Assembly: GCF_035222375.1 (NCBI RefSeq)
Contig: NC_085887.1
Coordinates: forward strand, 657,501 to 721,500
From: Podospora pseudocomata
Taxonomy: Eukaryota; Ascomycota; Sordariomycetes; Sordariales; Podosporaceae
DNA: 64,000 nt
Direction: 5' to 3'
In this document: positions 22,888 through 35,700 of the stretch, piece after piece
How the letters are laid out: each line of letters starts with the position of its first letter
How positions within the stretch are numbered: the stretch's first letter is position 1
Position numbers and translations under genes: made by a program
The notes under the pieces: generated by a model
Databases searched by the model: none
What the model saw: the letters and a program-made list of their open reading frames with translations, nothing else
What the model was told of the DNA's origin: nothing

Positions 22888-25800
22888 AGGGCTGGGTGTT
22901 TGGGAAAGGGTGGGGGGTGTGAGGAGAAGAATAACACGATCCTCCTGACGACCGGTGATATTCTCTGATTTCTGCTTCTTTTTCTTCTTCTGGATTCCAG
23001 ATTTTTTGTTCATCGAGGGGGTCCTTTCCTATCGGGATTACTGTATGATCATGACGATAACGATGAATGAGTGTACATTAAATAAGCGTTATTTTGAATC
23101 AAGTCCATGCTTTGCTGTTGCTGTGAATGTTGCCTGTCCTGACCCGCACCCATCTCATAACTTGGATGGTCCCTTGTTCTGCTTGATGTTTCGCGTCTTC
23201 CCGCACGTTCAAGCTGCGTATGAGAGATCAGAAGAAAAGTCATGATTGGCTCAAGCCATTTCCCGTCCGGGCCTTTTCTCCCGTTGTAGCGTCCATGAGT
23301 GGACGAGGGAGAAAATTCAAGGTAAGATTCCTCTGTAATAAAATCTCTATTCAAGCCAATAATAGCTGTTGTTTGATGTCTTGAACGACCCGCAAGGGTC
23401 AGTGCAGATAACAGGGTGAAAAGAAAGCAACTTGGCTGTTGCCGGCTGAGACAGTCTCCGCCCTGCAGTTCTGGTTTCTTTTCGTTTGGTCGAAGGAACT
23501 TCTGGTCACATGGTAAGTGCATCCGGCGGCCTGGTCTCATGGCAAAACGTTTCTTGCCAGGCCATCGCCAGTGCATGGCAACTGCAAGCCTTGCTGATCA
23601 TAGTTGCTGGCGGGTCCAATGATCATTCTGGCTCACCTGCGTGTATGCTGACAATCAGAACACCCGGCCGAGTATCCTCGAAATTCAACGTCTTCTGTCC
23701 TATATCCGGAACATGATCCATGAGAGGCGGTGAGGCAGTGCTTGATATCTCGCAACTGAATGGTTGTTATAAATTCGAGGAAATTGAAAAGAAAGCACAT
23801 GTAGTTAGGTATGTGACATCCGATGGAGTGAGCATATGAATAAATAGGTAGGTAGAGGAGTCTTATACTATGACCACGTGCAGGGGTTAGTGTATGAAAA
23901 TGAGGGCAGATGAAGGAAGCTGTACTACACCCAAGTCCTTCCCTCCAGATGGAAAAGAACACGGGAGTCGTTCCGGTTGGTGCCTTGGGTAATTATCTCG
24001 AACGGGATAAAATGATCGGTCTGGGAGTCCCGAAAGGTGCCAGCCTGTGTCGATCTTATCATCACAGACACCCTATTGCATCTTTACTCACAATGGGATG
24101 CTAAGGATGCCGTCATCAAAAGGTACAGGTGGAAGACGTGAGCCGACAGAATGAATGTCACATCACCGGTGCCCTTTTCCGAGACAGAGCTGGACTAGAT
24201 ATGCCTTGTCCAGCTGGTTATCGTGACAGTCGTCGTGATAGGGAACAGAATCAGGGGGGCACGGCCCGATTTCCAGGGCCTTGGGGTCAAGGAGACATGG
24301 GAAGAAATTGAAAAGTTGAATGGGTGTGAGGTCAATGGCTGCTGATAGGCTGTGCCGCCATGGAACCGAATAATTGGTGCATTGAACTTCTGATCTGTTG
24401 TCGGTCAAGGTTGGTGGTGGCAGAGAGAGGAGAAGTTGGGCGGCATGTACAGATTGAAGGACGACCTTGGTACCACAATGGCGTCTGAACAGACTGCCCA
24501 GCTTGTGTTGGTGCACCAAACGATTCCTGGGACCATGATTACCACTGCTGTGGGTGGGACAAGAGGAGAGGTGCCGAGGAGAAAAGTGGCTGCGGCTCAG
24601 CACCACACGAACTTGGGGTTGATCCATATCTGCGGGTTTCTGCCGGTCCCTTCCAGGCTGGAGCGCCAAAGGCTCTCGGGGATTCGTTGTACAGACTTGT
24701 TAAATCAGACATTGCCATTGGTTGGATGCTCCCGGTTTTTTTTATTTGATGGCGGAAAATAACCCCTCACGGTTGCGCAATGCCTAGAGAGGCGCCGATC
24801 CTCTTCTGAGTATGCACCGGTTCCCCGTCGTCCATGGCTCGTCCGGTCCTTAGCGAGCGATGCAATGGCCGGTGATGATATGTTGTGTGTGTCTCCCTTG
24901 TTGGGTTGTTCATGGTACCGTGGTCAAGGATCTCGCCAGAGGAACAGACAGGGCTGACGGAATCAACACAAGGATGTTGATGCAACATTGTTTAGTCTTG
25001 GTCGGGAATTTGTTGAAGCCAAGCCGGGAATCCAACGGGCAGATCAGAGCAAGGCAAGCTCAGAAGACGTATGCGAAGTTCATATGAAGCACAGGCTGAT
25101 AATGATGAGAGAAGAGTCGTTGAGGAAATCGGCATCCGCTGGAGAATGCAGGCTGCCATGCAACCAAACCTGCAGCTGCAGGATGGCCGCTTGTTAGGTC
25201 GTGGAGCCAACATGCAGCGAACATCTGCCAACTGCCATCTGATCTGCTGCATGAACTGGCGCGTTGATGGCAGTTGGGGACGATGCTGCTTGTGGAAATG
25301 CGCGGCGTCCATGTCTCGCTCAGCGGCAGTTGCAAGCTGAAATGGGCAACTCCAAGCATCAGAAAACAGGAACAGCCCAGCCCAAAGTGGACACGAGCAA
25401 GCCCCGGGAGCATGATTCAGTTCCCACTTGGGACGCCCTGGGAGATCCCAGTCTGGGATCTGGGGATGTCGATCAGAGCCGCTAGCGGCCTAGATGGTGA
25501 ACGCACGCACTCTTCGGTCAGGCTTGGAGCGCAACGGCCCGAACAGAAGGCAGAAGGGTGCTGAAAACCAAATGATCAATAAGTATCTCTCTGTTGAGAT
25601 GCGATACCTGGGTCTACGGCCCAGCACCCTGGAAAGCGATGGTCCCAAATCCCAGACAGCCCCCCCCCCCCTCACACCCTCCCTGTCCCTCTCAAGCTGC
25701 CCACCAGAGAATAGTGTACCTAGCTGTGGGGATAGATACTTGCTCCGATGGGTTCGCGGGAGTGGAGTGTTGAGAACGGGTCCAGAGGGAGATCGGTGGC

Positions 25801-26193
25801 TGGATACCATGGCTAGTCTTTCGATACAATTATACACCGCTCTCTGCTCTGCCCTTTGGTCGGCCGCCATCGCCGATATGTATGTACCGTATGTAGGTAT
25901 GATTACGGCAGGGCAGGCAGGTGCAACCCATCTTGGAGTCGGGAACCTGCATCTGTCCAGAGTGGGAAGGAGAAGATCTCTCGTGCCAGTCTGTGACATC
26001 CACACCCGTCGACCTTGTATAACTGGGCCTAGAGAACCCTGCATCTGTCAAGGCAGTTCCCCTCCCACTTCTTGCACAGTTCAGATTGCATTTGCTCACC
26101 AGACACCGGCCGTCTTGCTTCTACAACCCATCTATTCTCTCCATCTTGCCCGTGCATAGACACTGCCAGCCTACCATCCACTCGGTGCTCACC
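22888..26193. other. Gene-poor stretch of 3.3 kb
   Basis: Only short overlapping open frames on both strands are present, without domains or convincing splice chains. It includes a C-homopolymer near 25660-25672. It holds the 3' end of the chitinase and the promoter of the Zn2Cys6 gene. GCTCCGAT at 25744-25751 resembles the motif found upstream of the polyketide synthase, but it is a single match. Confidence 0.5.
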
Positions 26194-28360
26194 ATGACTG
26201 CTGCCCGTCGCACAAGAAGTGCAGTTGGCACGACCGACCGGGCACCACGGCAGCTCCCCGGATCCGCCTGCGAGGCATGCCAGAAGCGCAAAGTACGATG
26301 TAAGAATTCATGTACACCAATCCAACGTTTCCGTTTCGTACTGACCAAAACCCCAGGTGATAGGAAAAGTCCTTGTGGGACTTGCAAAGATGGCGGTCTC
26401 GTGTGTGAAATCAACACCCAACGACGACCACGGGGCCCCAAGAAGGGCGAACTCAACAACCTTCGAAGTCAAGTTGGTGTGTGTTTAAATCGTGTTGGTG
26501 TGTACTATGGCCTCCCCCTCCCCATCGCCATGTCGCTTCTTGCACATGATGCTGACTGTGCTCAATAGTGGCTCTGGAACGACGCCTCAGTCTTGATCCC
26601 ACTGAAGAAGCGTTGACCCTCGCTACTCAGTTTTCAGAAGCCCCGCCCGTGCCCGAAATGCCATCTGCAAGCTCGGCCTCAGATCAGGACTTTTCGCAGT
26701 TTCCGTCACCATCATGTCAAAGAAGGCCTTCCTGGGAGAGCGATATCCATATCGCCATGTCTCCCATGACACCTAGCTCCCTTCCGATGGGCTTCTCGAC
26801 TTTCCAGTTCCCTCCCTCTCCCCAATCCCCACCGAGATGCGCATTTGTCGATGATCTGATGCAAGCGGATCTGTATGTTCTTACTATTTCCCCCAGATAC
26901 TTCTTCGATGTGACTCCTGACCTGAACGTGTTGCAGTGACCAGCTGTATTTCGACCGGGTCCACCCAAATGTGCCCATCTTCAGCCAGTCGCGGTATTTT
27001 GCCAGATCTCGGCAGATTTCCATGATGGATGGGCCGAATTACTTGCTGTGTCTGCAGTATGCCATGTGGACATTGGCAATGTCGTTTTCGTCGCAGTTTG
27101 AAAGTTCGCGGGATCTCTTCTACAAGGAAACCCGCCATATGCTCGAAAACCTGGACCTCCACGAGGACGACATGAACACGGTGCGGGTGGAACAAGTGCA
27201 AGCGTGGCTTCTGCTTGCCTTCTACGAGTTCGCACGGTGCAACTACCGGCGTGCCTGGATCACGGCCGGCAGGGCCTTTAGGCTTGTCCAACTTGCACGG
27301 CTCCACGAGGTTGATATTTCGGAGAATGCGGCTGAATGCGACGACGCTTTTTCAAGGGAGGAAAAGCGTAGAACATTCTGGGTTGCATATTATCTGGATC
27401 GGCTTCTGTGTATCAGAAACCGTAGGCCGTTGACGCTGATCGAAGAAATGGTAGGTCCCGTCACCATCCCTGCGCATCTTGCTGATCCTCATCTCCGAAC
27501 CGCAACTAATAACATCATGCCAGATCTGTACCAGACTCCCGTCTTCAGACCTCGCCTTTCAGGGCGACAGTCCCGTTCAAGAGCGGTTTCTGGAAGAAGT
27601 CTTTGCATCCGGGGACCACAGCCTCTTGTCGCCTCTGGCCGAGTCTGCCATTCTGCTCACGATATTTGGTCGTGCAGTATCGCAATGCCAGGCCCAACGA
27701 ACGCAATCGACATATGCAAGCGCATCACTGGAGTTCTGGATGCGTCACGAATGGGTCAAAAACACGCTGAGCTCGTCTTTGAATTCGTTGATGGTCAACC
27801 ACCCAGTCATCTCAGCAGCAGAGCCGATGCTGTTCTTTTCCACCATGATGGCGCACGCCGTCAAAATCTACATGTGCCAGATTGTCGAGTCCACATCCCA
27901 CGAGGAATCATGTCGACCCAACGTGGTAGAGTGCCAGAACCAAGCCATGCACGCGGCAAGGGAGATCGCGAGACTGGTCAAAGCCCACGAGCACATCCCC
28001 TATTTCAAGGTGAGACACACTTTCTCTCGAGCACATGGCATCATCAGAACACAAACTAATGCATCTTCCACGAGATAGGCCCATATTTTCCTCCCGCTCG
28101 CCATCTTTTTGGCCGCGTCAAGGCTCATGGCACATCCAAACCGTGTGGTGGAGAACATGCAAGCACTTACGCCGCCAGGGTCTTCATGTTATCAAGGGAT
28201 GGAAGTCAAGGACGGCATCAATGCCGAGTTTCAGTGTTGCATGAAAGCGCTGAGGAGAATGCAGAGCTTCAACAATCTTGCACGCGAATACTTGCTTGTG
28301 TTGGAGCCACAGGAGTCGTTTTCACTCACTGCTTTTCAGGGGGCTTTTCTCTGTGAATAG
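26194..28360 (+). CDS. Zn2Cys6 transcription factor, likely cluster regulator
   Basis: Exons are 26194-26299, 26357-26476, 26569-26872, 26937-27450, 27524-28009 and 28079-28360, giving 603 aa. The binuclear zinc cluster lies at residues 26-52 with spacing C-x2-C-x6-C-x5-C-x2-C-x6-C (C26, C29, C36, C42, C45, C52), split by intron 1 after the first base of the C36 codon. A basic linker (RRPRGPKK) and Ser/Pro-rich region follow. From about residue 180 comes a fungal-specific transcription factor domain, with YFDRVHPNVPIF, RRAWITAGRAFRLVQ and RRTFWVAYYLDRLLC. It should bind CGG-type sites as a dimer in the nucleus. Its position next to the polyketide synthase suggests it controls that gene, and paired CTCCG sites lie in the synthase promoter. 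Confidence 0.92.
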
Positions 28361-29715
28361 GTATATAATATCAGGCTTTGTAATATGTGCGAAGGGACAC
28401 CCAATCAATAAGATATCCGTCCGTCATCATGCTGAGAGTCTGTTCCAATGTCATGTATGGTTGTTTGGCAAATACACCGCACAGCCAGGGGCTCGGGGAT
28501 TCAGGACTGGCATGGTTGTGTGTTGATTCGTGAGCATTCAAGACAATTTAGATAGGGACATAGAAAGCCCCTTAAAAGACACTTCATGATGAATGAGATC
28601 TTGCCTCATGATGCGACGATGCCAACCCCACCTATTCAAGCTCAGTCATGCGTACATGATCGACACCCTTGCTTGGTTCGCAGACAGCCCCCTGACAGGA
28701 CCCTCCATCAATACTTCTTATTTGCGCGGCTTTCTCCATCATTCACCATTAAACAGACTTGGATACCTAGGTATGTAGTCTGACAAGCAGAAAAAAACAG
28801 ACGTGTGGTATGACATGGAGGTCGGGCATCAGGTCAAGCTGGACGTCAAATGGCAGTTGCATCTTCATGGTTGCACCGCATCAGTTCGTACCGGCTCGTT
28901 GGTACCCAAGACATTATCGTAAGCAACACGTCGTCATCCTATACTCATCCAGGACAACATTTCCAATCAATCTGCCTGGCATATGTCGTGATTTGGAAAA
29001 AGTGCGAGGAAAAGGGGGTGGTCAGCAACAAACAAGGTGGAATGATCGACATATTTCGCCAACAAACAACACTTGACCATGGTGTCGGATTTGCTGATAC
29101 CACCTCAAAGTTGTCAGATTTCGACAAATCGGGGCACATCGGAAGTTTGTGCTCATCGCCCAGGCGCGCCAGCAGCAAGGATGGCCAGATCACAGCTCAA
29201 CATGCTGCAAGCACGATCGGGGCGTCGGGGATCTGCAAGATGATCGACAAACGCAGCTCCACTGCCAAAGCTGTTCAGCTGACAGACAGTTCGTGAGTCT
29301 GGTGTCAAACGACCCGCAACGGTGCACGTTGGGACAGGAAACGTTTTGTAACCATTCGCTATCGACGGGCTGGCCATCAAGGTACCCAAGGTACCCAAGG
29401 TCCAACCAAGTCAGAACTGGTGCAAAGAAGATCTCAACATCCCACAGTCGAAGCAAGGAGGAGCAATGAGAATTGGTTCAAGATGCCAAACCAGCCAGTT
29501 GGCTCAACGCGGTTAAAAATCCTAAAAAACCATCCAAGAACTCCATGATCCAGCTTTCCAAAGCAAACAACCAAACCAAACCACATAGACAATCCAACCA
29601 AAATGGTACAAAAACTACTACCAACATGAAAAATTACAAGAGAAGAGAAAACACGCAAACACACACAATACTGACGGCAAAACAATGTAGCCAACCCGCC
29701 GCAACAACATCGTCC
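28361..29715. other. Intergenic between regulator and polyketide synthase
   Basis: About 1.35 kb lies between the 3' ends of two convergent genes. No domain-bearing frame is seen. A short tandem GGTACCCAA repeat lies at about 29381-29400. The A-rich stretch 29500-29690 probably belongs to 3' untranslated regions. Confidence 0.5.
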
Positions 29716-32700
29716 TCAACCCCCCAGAATGGCGGTGCCGACATGACTACTCCTGGCTGCCACCGCCCCCGCTAGAGCAGTGATAGACGGGCTCTGCATG
29801 ATATCAAAGATCGACAGGTCTGCCCCAGCCTTCATGGACAGCATGTTGCGGAGCTCCACCGCAACAAGAGAATCCACACCAAAGTCCGCCAACGACTTCG
29901 AGGGGATGATATCGTCCTTCGGGATCATGAAAATGTCCACCAGCTTCTTGGTAATCCCGCTCACCACAGCCTCCGCTGCATCGTCGAATGTCGAAGCGGA
30001 TGCTAGCTTGCTCGCCAAATCACCAGATCCAGATTTGTTGGACATCTGGCCGCCCTCCTGTTCCGTCTTCTGGTACCGAAGCTGTGAGAAGCGCGCGTCC
30101 CACCGCAGAGGAGAGTCCTCTGTCTGTCCCGCTGGCCCAGTGTTGATGCCGAGCATGAGGGCTCCCGCAAGGGGGGTCGCGATCGCCGAGTCGATTGCAG
30201 CAAGGATCTCGCTCTCGCGCAGACCCATGAAGCCATGTCGCTGGAGTGCTTCGATGGTTTTGGCAGACTCTTGTTCTTCCGCCAGATACCCCACAGACTT
30301 GACAATGCCTAGATCGATGGAAACCGCTGGTAGACCACGCGCCACTCGATGCTGAGCAAGTGCATCCTGGAAGGTGCCACCAGCTGAGTAGTTGGACTGA
30401 CTGGCGAAGCCAACAACGCCGACAAGTGAGGAGAGCATGATGTAAAAGTCGAGATCGCCCTCACCAGAAAAGTACTGGTGCAGGTTCCAACTGCCGTGCA
30501 GCTTGGGATGGAGGGCGGCATTGTAGTCCTCGAGAGTCATGTTGTCCAGGACAGAGTCCTGTGATGAGGTTAGCAACTGCTGTGTAAATGAAAAAGACTT
30601 CTCATACCTTAAGCTGCATTCCCCCGTGGATGACACCCTTGATGGATGGTGCTCCTGTCCTGGCATACTTTGCGAGCGCCCTGTTGAGCTCCTTCATGTT
30701 GGATATGTCGCAGCCAAGTCCCACGACCTTGACCTGGTGACCAACAGCGCTGATAAGTTCGGTCTGAAGCTGATCTGCCTTTCCAAAGCTATCTGCACTG
30801 CGAGACATGACGGCGATGTGTTGGGCGCCATGTTCCGCAAGCCAGTGACACACTGATCGCCCAATACCGCCAAATCCACCGACCACAAGATACGAAGCGT
30901 CGGTACGAAGGCGAGCGTTTAACTTGCGCGGGACAACCTGGAGGGTAATATTGTCAGTGGCCCTGTAATATCACGTGAAAAGGGGTCAACATACCGGAAC
31001 CATGGTCTCGTCATCGACGGCCAGCACAATCTTTCCTATATGTTTGCCAGCTTGCATCAGGCGGAAAGCCTTCCCAACATCAGAAAGGGGTAGGACTGAG
31101 ATGGGATAGACTGTATTGATCTCCTTCTCAGCAACCATTCGCACAATGTCCTTCATGATCCGGTTGGCTTCCATTGGTTTGCACTCACCCAGTGCGATGA
31201 CATCGACACTGGAAAAGGAAACCGCTCTCGTGAAAGCTTCCATTCCTAGACTGTTGTTGAGCTCAAAATCCTTTTTCCCAATCTCGACGAATCGGCCAAA
31301 CGGTGCAAGGCAGTTGAAGCTTGCCTGCAGTAACGTCCCAGCAAGCGAGTTCAGTACCACGTCCACTCCTTTGCCACCGGTCATCTCCTTGACACCAGAG
31401 GCAAAAGACACATCACGGCTTGAAAAGATGTGATCGGAATGGATACCAAAGTGCTCCATAACAAACTTGCGCTTCTCCTCTGAGCCAACTGTGACAAAAA
31501 CCTCGGCCCCAACCCGTTGGGCAAGCATCACAGCCGCCTGACCAACACCTCCCGTGGCCGAGTGAATGAGAACAGTCTCGCCTCTCTGAAGTCTGGCATT
31601 GTCGTAGAGAGAAACGTAGGCGGCCACAAACTGAGTGGGAAGCGAAGCAGCTGTCTCAAAACCCATGTCCCTAGGAATGTGAACGGCACTGGTCCAGTGA
31701 ATCCTGGTACGGCTCCCGTAGTGTCCCCTGAGCAGCACTGAGACACGATCCCCAGGTTTGTAGCCATTCGCAGCAGCAACAGAACCGACTCGAGTGACAA
31801 CACCTGAACAGTCGTACCCCATGACTCGAGACTTCAGCTGACCTATCACAACCATCACGTCGCGGAAGTTGACACCAAAAGCTCTGGGCTCAATTTCGAC
31901 AAAGTCCTCGGGCAGTTCTTCGAGTGCGCTGGCATCATCATCAAAGGCGAGGGTGTCGAGAAGTCCAGTCGTACCAATGGTGAGACGCAGAGGGCGGTCC
32001 TGTTGTATGAATGGCTCCAGTGGATGTACAGACTGCTCGGCTGGGCGACGGAAGACATTGTTGTTTCGGCAAACATCCTTGATGTATCTGGGAACCGAAA
32101 TGACACCATTTCTTTCTGCGAACTCAAAGTCGGAAGCAGCTTCGAGGTCTGAGTAGTTGAAGAAGCTGCGGAAGACTTGGGTGATGTAGCTCACTGATTC
32201 TGCGGAGCAAAGGGGTCTTGTTGGGTCGAGGTCCAGAGTCCCCAGTCGCTTGCCAACATATTCTTGACGAAGGGATCGGAGAAATCCGGCCGCAAGGCCA
32301 GCGTGAGGTGTTTTGAAGTCCATAGCCCCACCTTGAGTTAGCCATAGGACGCCCTTGGATCTCGTGGAAAGCGTCTTGAGGCCCTCGAACTCTGTGCGAT
32401 CGGCACTGGCGAGAATGGGGCTTTCTGAATCATCCACAAAGATACAAACTCTGTTGTCATCGGCAGTGACAGAGTCTAATGAATGTACGGTCGGCACCGT
32501 CCACGTAAGAAGACCAATAGAAACGCCGAGTTGGTCAAGCCAGGGGTTCGGTGTAGTTGGGTTGGCTGTGACGAAAGCAATGTCAAAATCGAACTTGGGC
32601 GGACCGGTGGCAGCCGTCGACATCATGACACTGAATGCGTAGAGATCGTCATCGTCACAGTCTCGGATCTCAGCGTCGATTCCGGAGAAACCTGTGCGGT

Positions 32701-35700
32701 TGAGGACGCGGTCCCACATGGGGATGGTGAGTGAAGGGCTGAACTTGCGCTCTTCCTCTTCGCCTACAAGCAACAGATATTAGCACATATTGGGCGAAAG
32801 AGACAGAATAGGGAACTTACTGAGCCACCAGCCTGGAAGAAATCCAAAGACGAATTGCAAATCAACTGGGTCCTTGGTTGTCTCCATCAGGAATAGTTTG
32901 CCGCCAGGCTTCAAGAGTCTTCTCACATTCGCCATGGTGTTGTTCATCGACTTTGTGGCATGAAGAACCTGGCATGCTATCACCACATCATAGCCCCCCT
33001 CTTCAAACCCTTGCTTCATTGGATCCTGCTCGATGTCGAGCTTCTTGTACTTGACCACGTTGTTCCAGTCCTGGAATTTCTCTTTGGCAGCTTCGAAAAA
33101 ACCAGAAGACACATCGGTGAAGTCGTATGAGCCGACATTGGGGTCGGTCCCTTCCTTGCTGTTTCCAAGTCCCTGCAGGATATGGCTTGTCGCCCCTCCA
33201 GTTCCCGCCCCGATCTCAATCATCTTGGCTCGCGGGTTCTTCTGTGCGTAGAGCTTGACCAGCTCTCCAAGTTTCGCATTGGTTCGTCCCCATTTAAGAG
33301 CATCCAGATAGTAGCGAGAGAGCAAGTCCTTTTCAAGCATCACTTCCAGAGCTGTGATCTTGCTGCGAAGGATTGGTACGATATGGGGGCCCAGCTTGCA
33401 TACCATCTCGCCGTTGGTGCTGCCTGACCTGACTTTCTCAAACAATGCCAGCTTTTCTTTGAGCGGAGCCTTGATCCACCGGCTGCTGTCAGGGGCAAGT
33501 TGATTCGTGCGGGCTAGCTCAGCCTGATGCCCCATCCAAATGTAGAACTTCCTCTGGTGCCGTTCCAACCGTTTGATGTCAGCTGCCGTGAGCTCAGCCA
33601 GAGCGTCGTGAATGAAAAACAGACATGCTTGGCGTAGATCCATCAAGGTGTCTCTCTCTTGGTCCGAGATATGACTGCTGAGATTGTCCTTCAAGTATGC
33701 CTCCTTGAGAAGGCCAATGTCCGGAACCCATTGAGTTGTAGTAAACTTGTCTTGTTCCCACGACTCTGTCTGCTGAACCGGGGCGGTTCCGATGGATTGA
33801 CAAACGAAACCGTCAATCGTGATAACAGGCGCGATCGACTCAATCATCTCATTTGCTGGGCTTTCAAAGACCGTGAGCCCCGTTGTCATGGATTGGTTGT
33901 CGATGTGGCTCAGGTTGGTGTAAGCCTTGAAGAAATGTCCAGCCTGGGCGTTGATATCATGGGAGACCCAAAGCTTGCTGATAGTCTTTGGCACTTTGGG
34001 CGTCTGTCGAACATTGCTGGAATCGGGGATGGCAGTGTAGGCAGCTTGGAAAACGGAGTCGAGCGTGGTGGGATGGACGACATGGTCGTGTTGGTGGTGC
34101 TTGGGCATAGTTGCTTTGGAGTCGGCCACTGTGAAGGATGTCACAGATTGCTGACCCCGAGTTCGAATGCTCTTGATGTTTTGGAAGATGGGCCCGTGGC
34201 AGATGCCACCTGATCGCAGGCCAGCATACATGTCTTGTGGGCTGACCCGGGTTCTGTAGGCGGACTCGTTCATAGGATGGGCGAGCTTGAACCCATGACC
34301 CGGCAAAGCGTTTTGGCAAAAGCCCATCTCATCCCCAGATGAGTGCTCGACCGAGATCAGACCTTTACAATGGTCCATCCAGATGTTATCTGAGCTGACA
34401 GACTGTACGTTGAACTCCGTCCATCCTTTAATGTCCAGGACCTTTTCGCTGCATGGCCGAAGTGACAGCTGAAGCTCGATGCCGTCAGCTGTCTCGGGCA
34501 CAACCAGGGCGTTAAGGATGTCGATATCTCGCAGTTGGTAGCCTAGAACCCTGCCCTTGCGCCCTTGCCTCACTGCGTGTTGGGCCATGCCCTCGATGGC
34601 CATCGAGATATAACCGGCTGCTGGATAGATCACATTGGATTGGACAACGTGGTCCCTAACCCACGGAATGTCGCTCATGCGAACAATGTGTCTCCAGGAG
34701 GGCGCACTGAGATCTGTTCCGAGAACAAGAGACCCAAGAAGATCGTGAGGCGGTTCTTGGCGATGGCGAAGGGCCTTATTGAATCGTGGCTCGATCCAAT
34801 GGCGGGTTTGATGATTCCAGGGGTATCTGGGAAGATCGTGAAGCACCTTGATACCTTCTCGGCCATAGGGCAAATTGACAGGTGCAAGGTTGACTGGGTA
34901 GCCCTTTTGGATGAGACTGCTAACGAGTGTATGCATGGTCTCAACCGCATGCTTCTTTCTGACGAGGCAGCTCTCGTATGGAATGACAACGCCATTGAAC
35001 TCGTGCATGCGTAATATCTCTTGGATGGGCCCGGAGAGAGCCGCATGTGGACCAACCTCGATCACCATGTCGACAGACAACTCGGCGCCGGGGGTGTCGA
35101 AGCACATGTTGCGGAATGCGTCGACAAACTGAACGCGTCCGGTCAGACTGCGTACCCAATGAGCAGGGCTTCCAATCTCGCGGGCATCCTCCATCCGTGT
35201 TCCAGTCGACGGCGACGAGAAGATAAAGTCGAGATGATCCTGCGGCGACCGAACCTTCTTGTCCATAGCGCTGTGATAGGCTTCTGCAACAGCCTCCATA
35301 TGATGCGAGTGCCAGGCAGCGTCCACCTTGAGGCGTCTCACAAAGATATTCTCCTGCTGGAACACCCTTTCGAGCTGCTCGAGACCACAGACATCGCCGG
35401 AAAGAGTAATGGAGTTGGGACTGTTCTCACAGGCCACGACGACCTTGCCGGTGGTGGCGCGAGAGAGAAATCGCCGACTATCCTCGACTCCAAGCCCCAC
35501 TGCCATCATGCCCCCCTGACGGGCAATCTGACGATTGCTCTCCGAAGCGAGGCCTCCACGCGCAAAAGCGATGGCCATGGCCGACTGGAGATCGAGAGCA
35601 CCGGCCGCATAAGCGGCAGCAATCTCTCCGCTCGAATGGCTTGTGACTGCTGTGGGGTTGACACCCCAAGCCCGGAGCAGGTTTGTGAGGGCGATCTGGA

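Noticed and set aside
23049-26044. Several 90-220-codon frames on both strands
   Set aside because: They overlap one another, lack domains and have no coherent splice chain.
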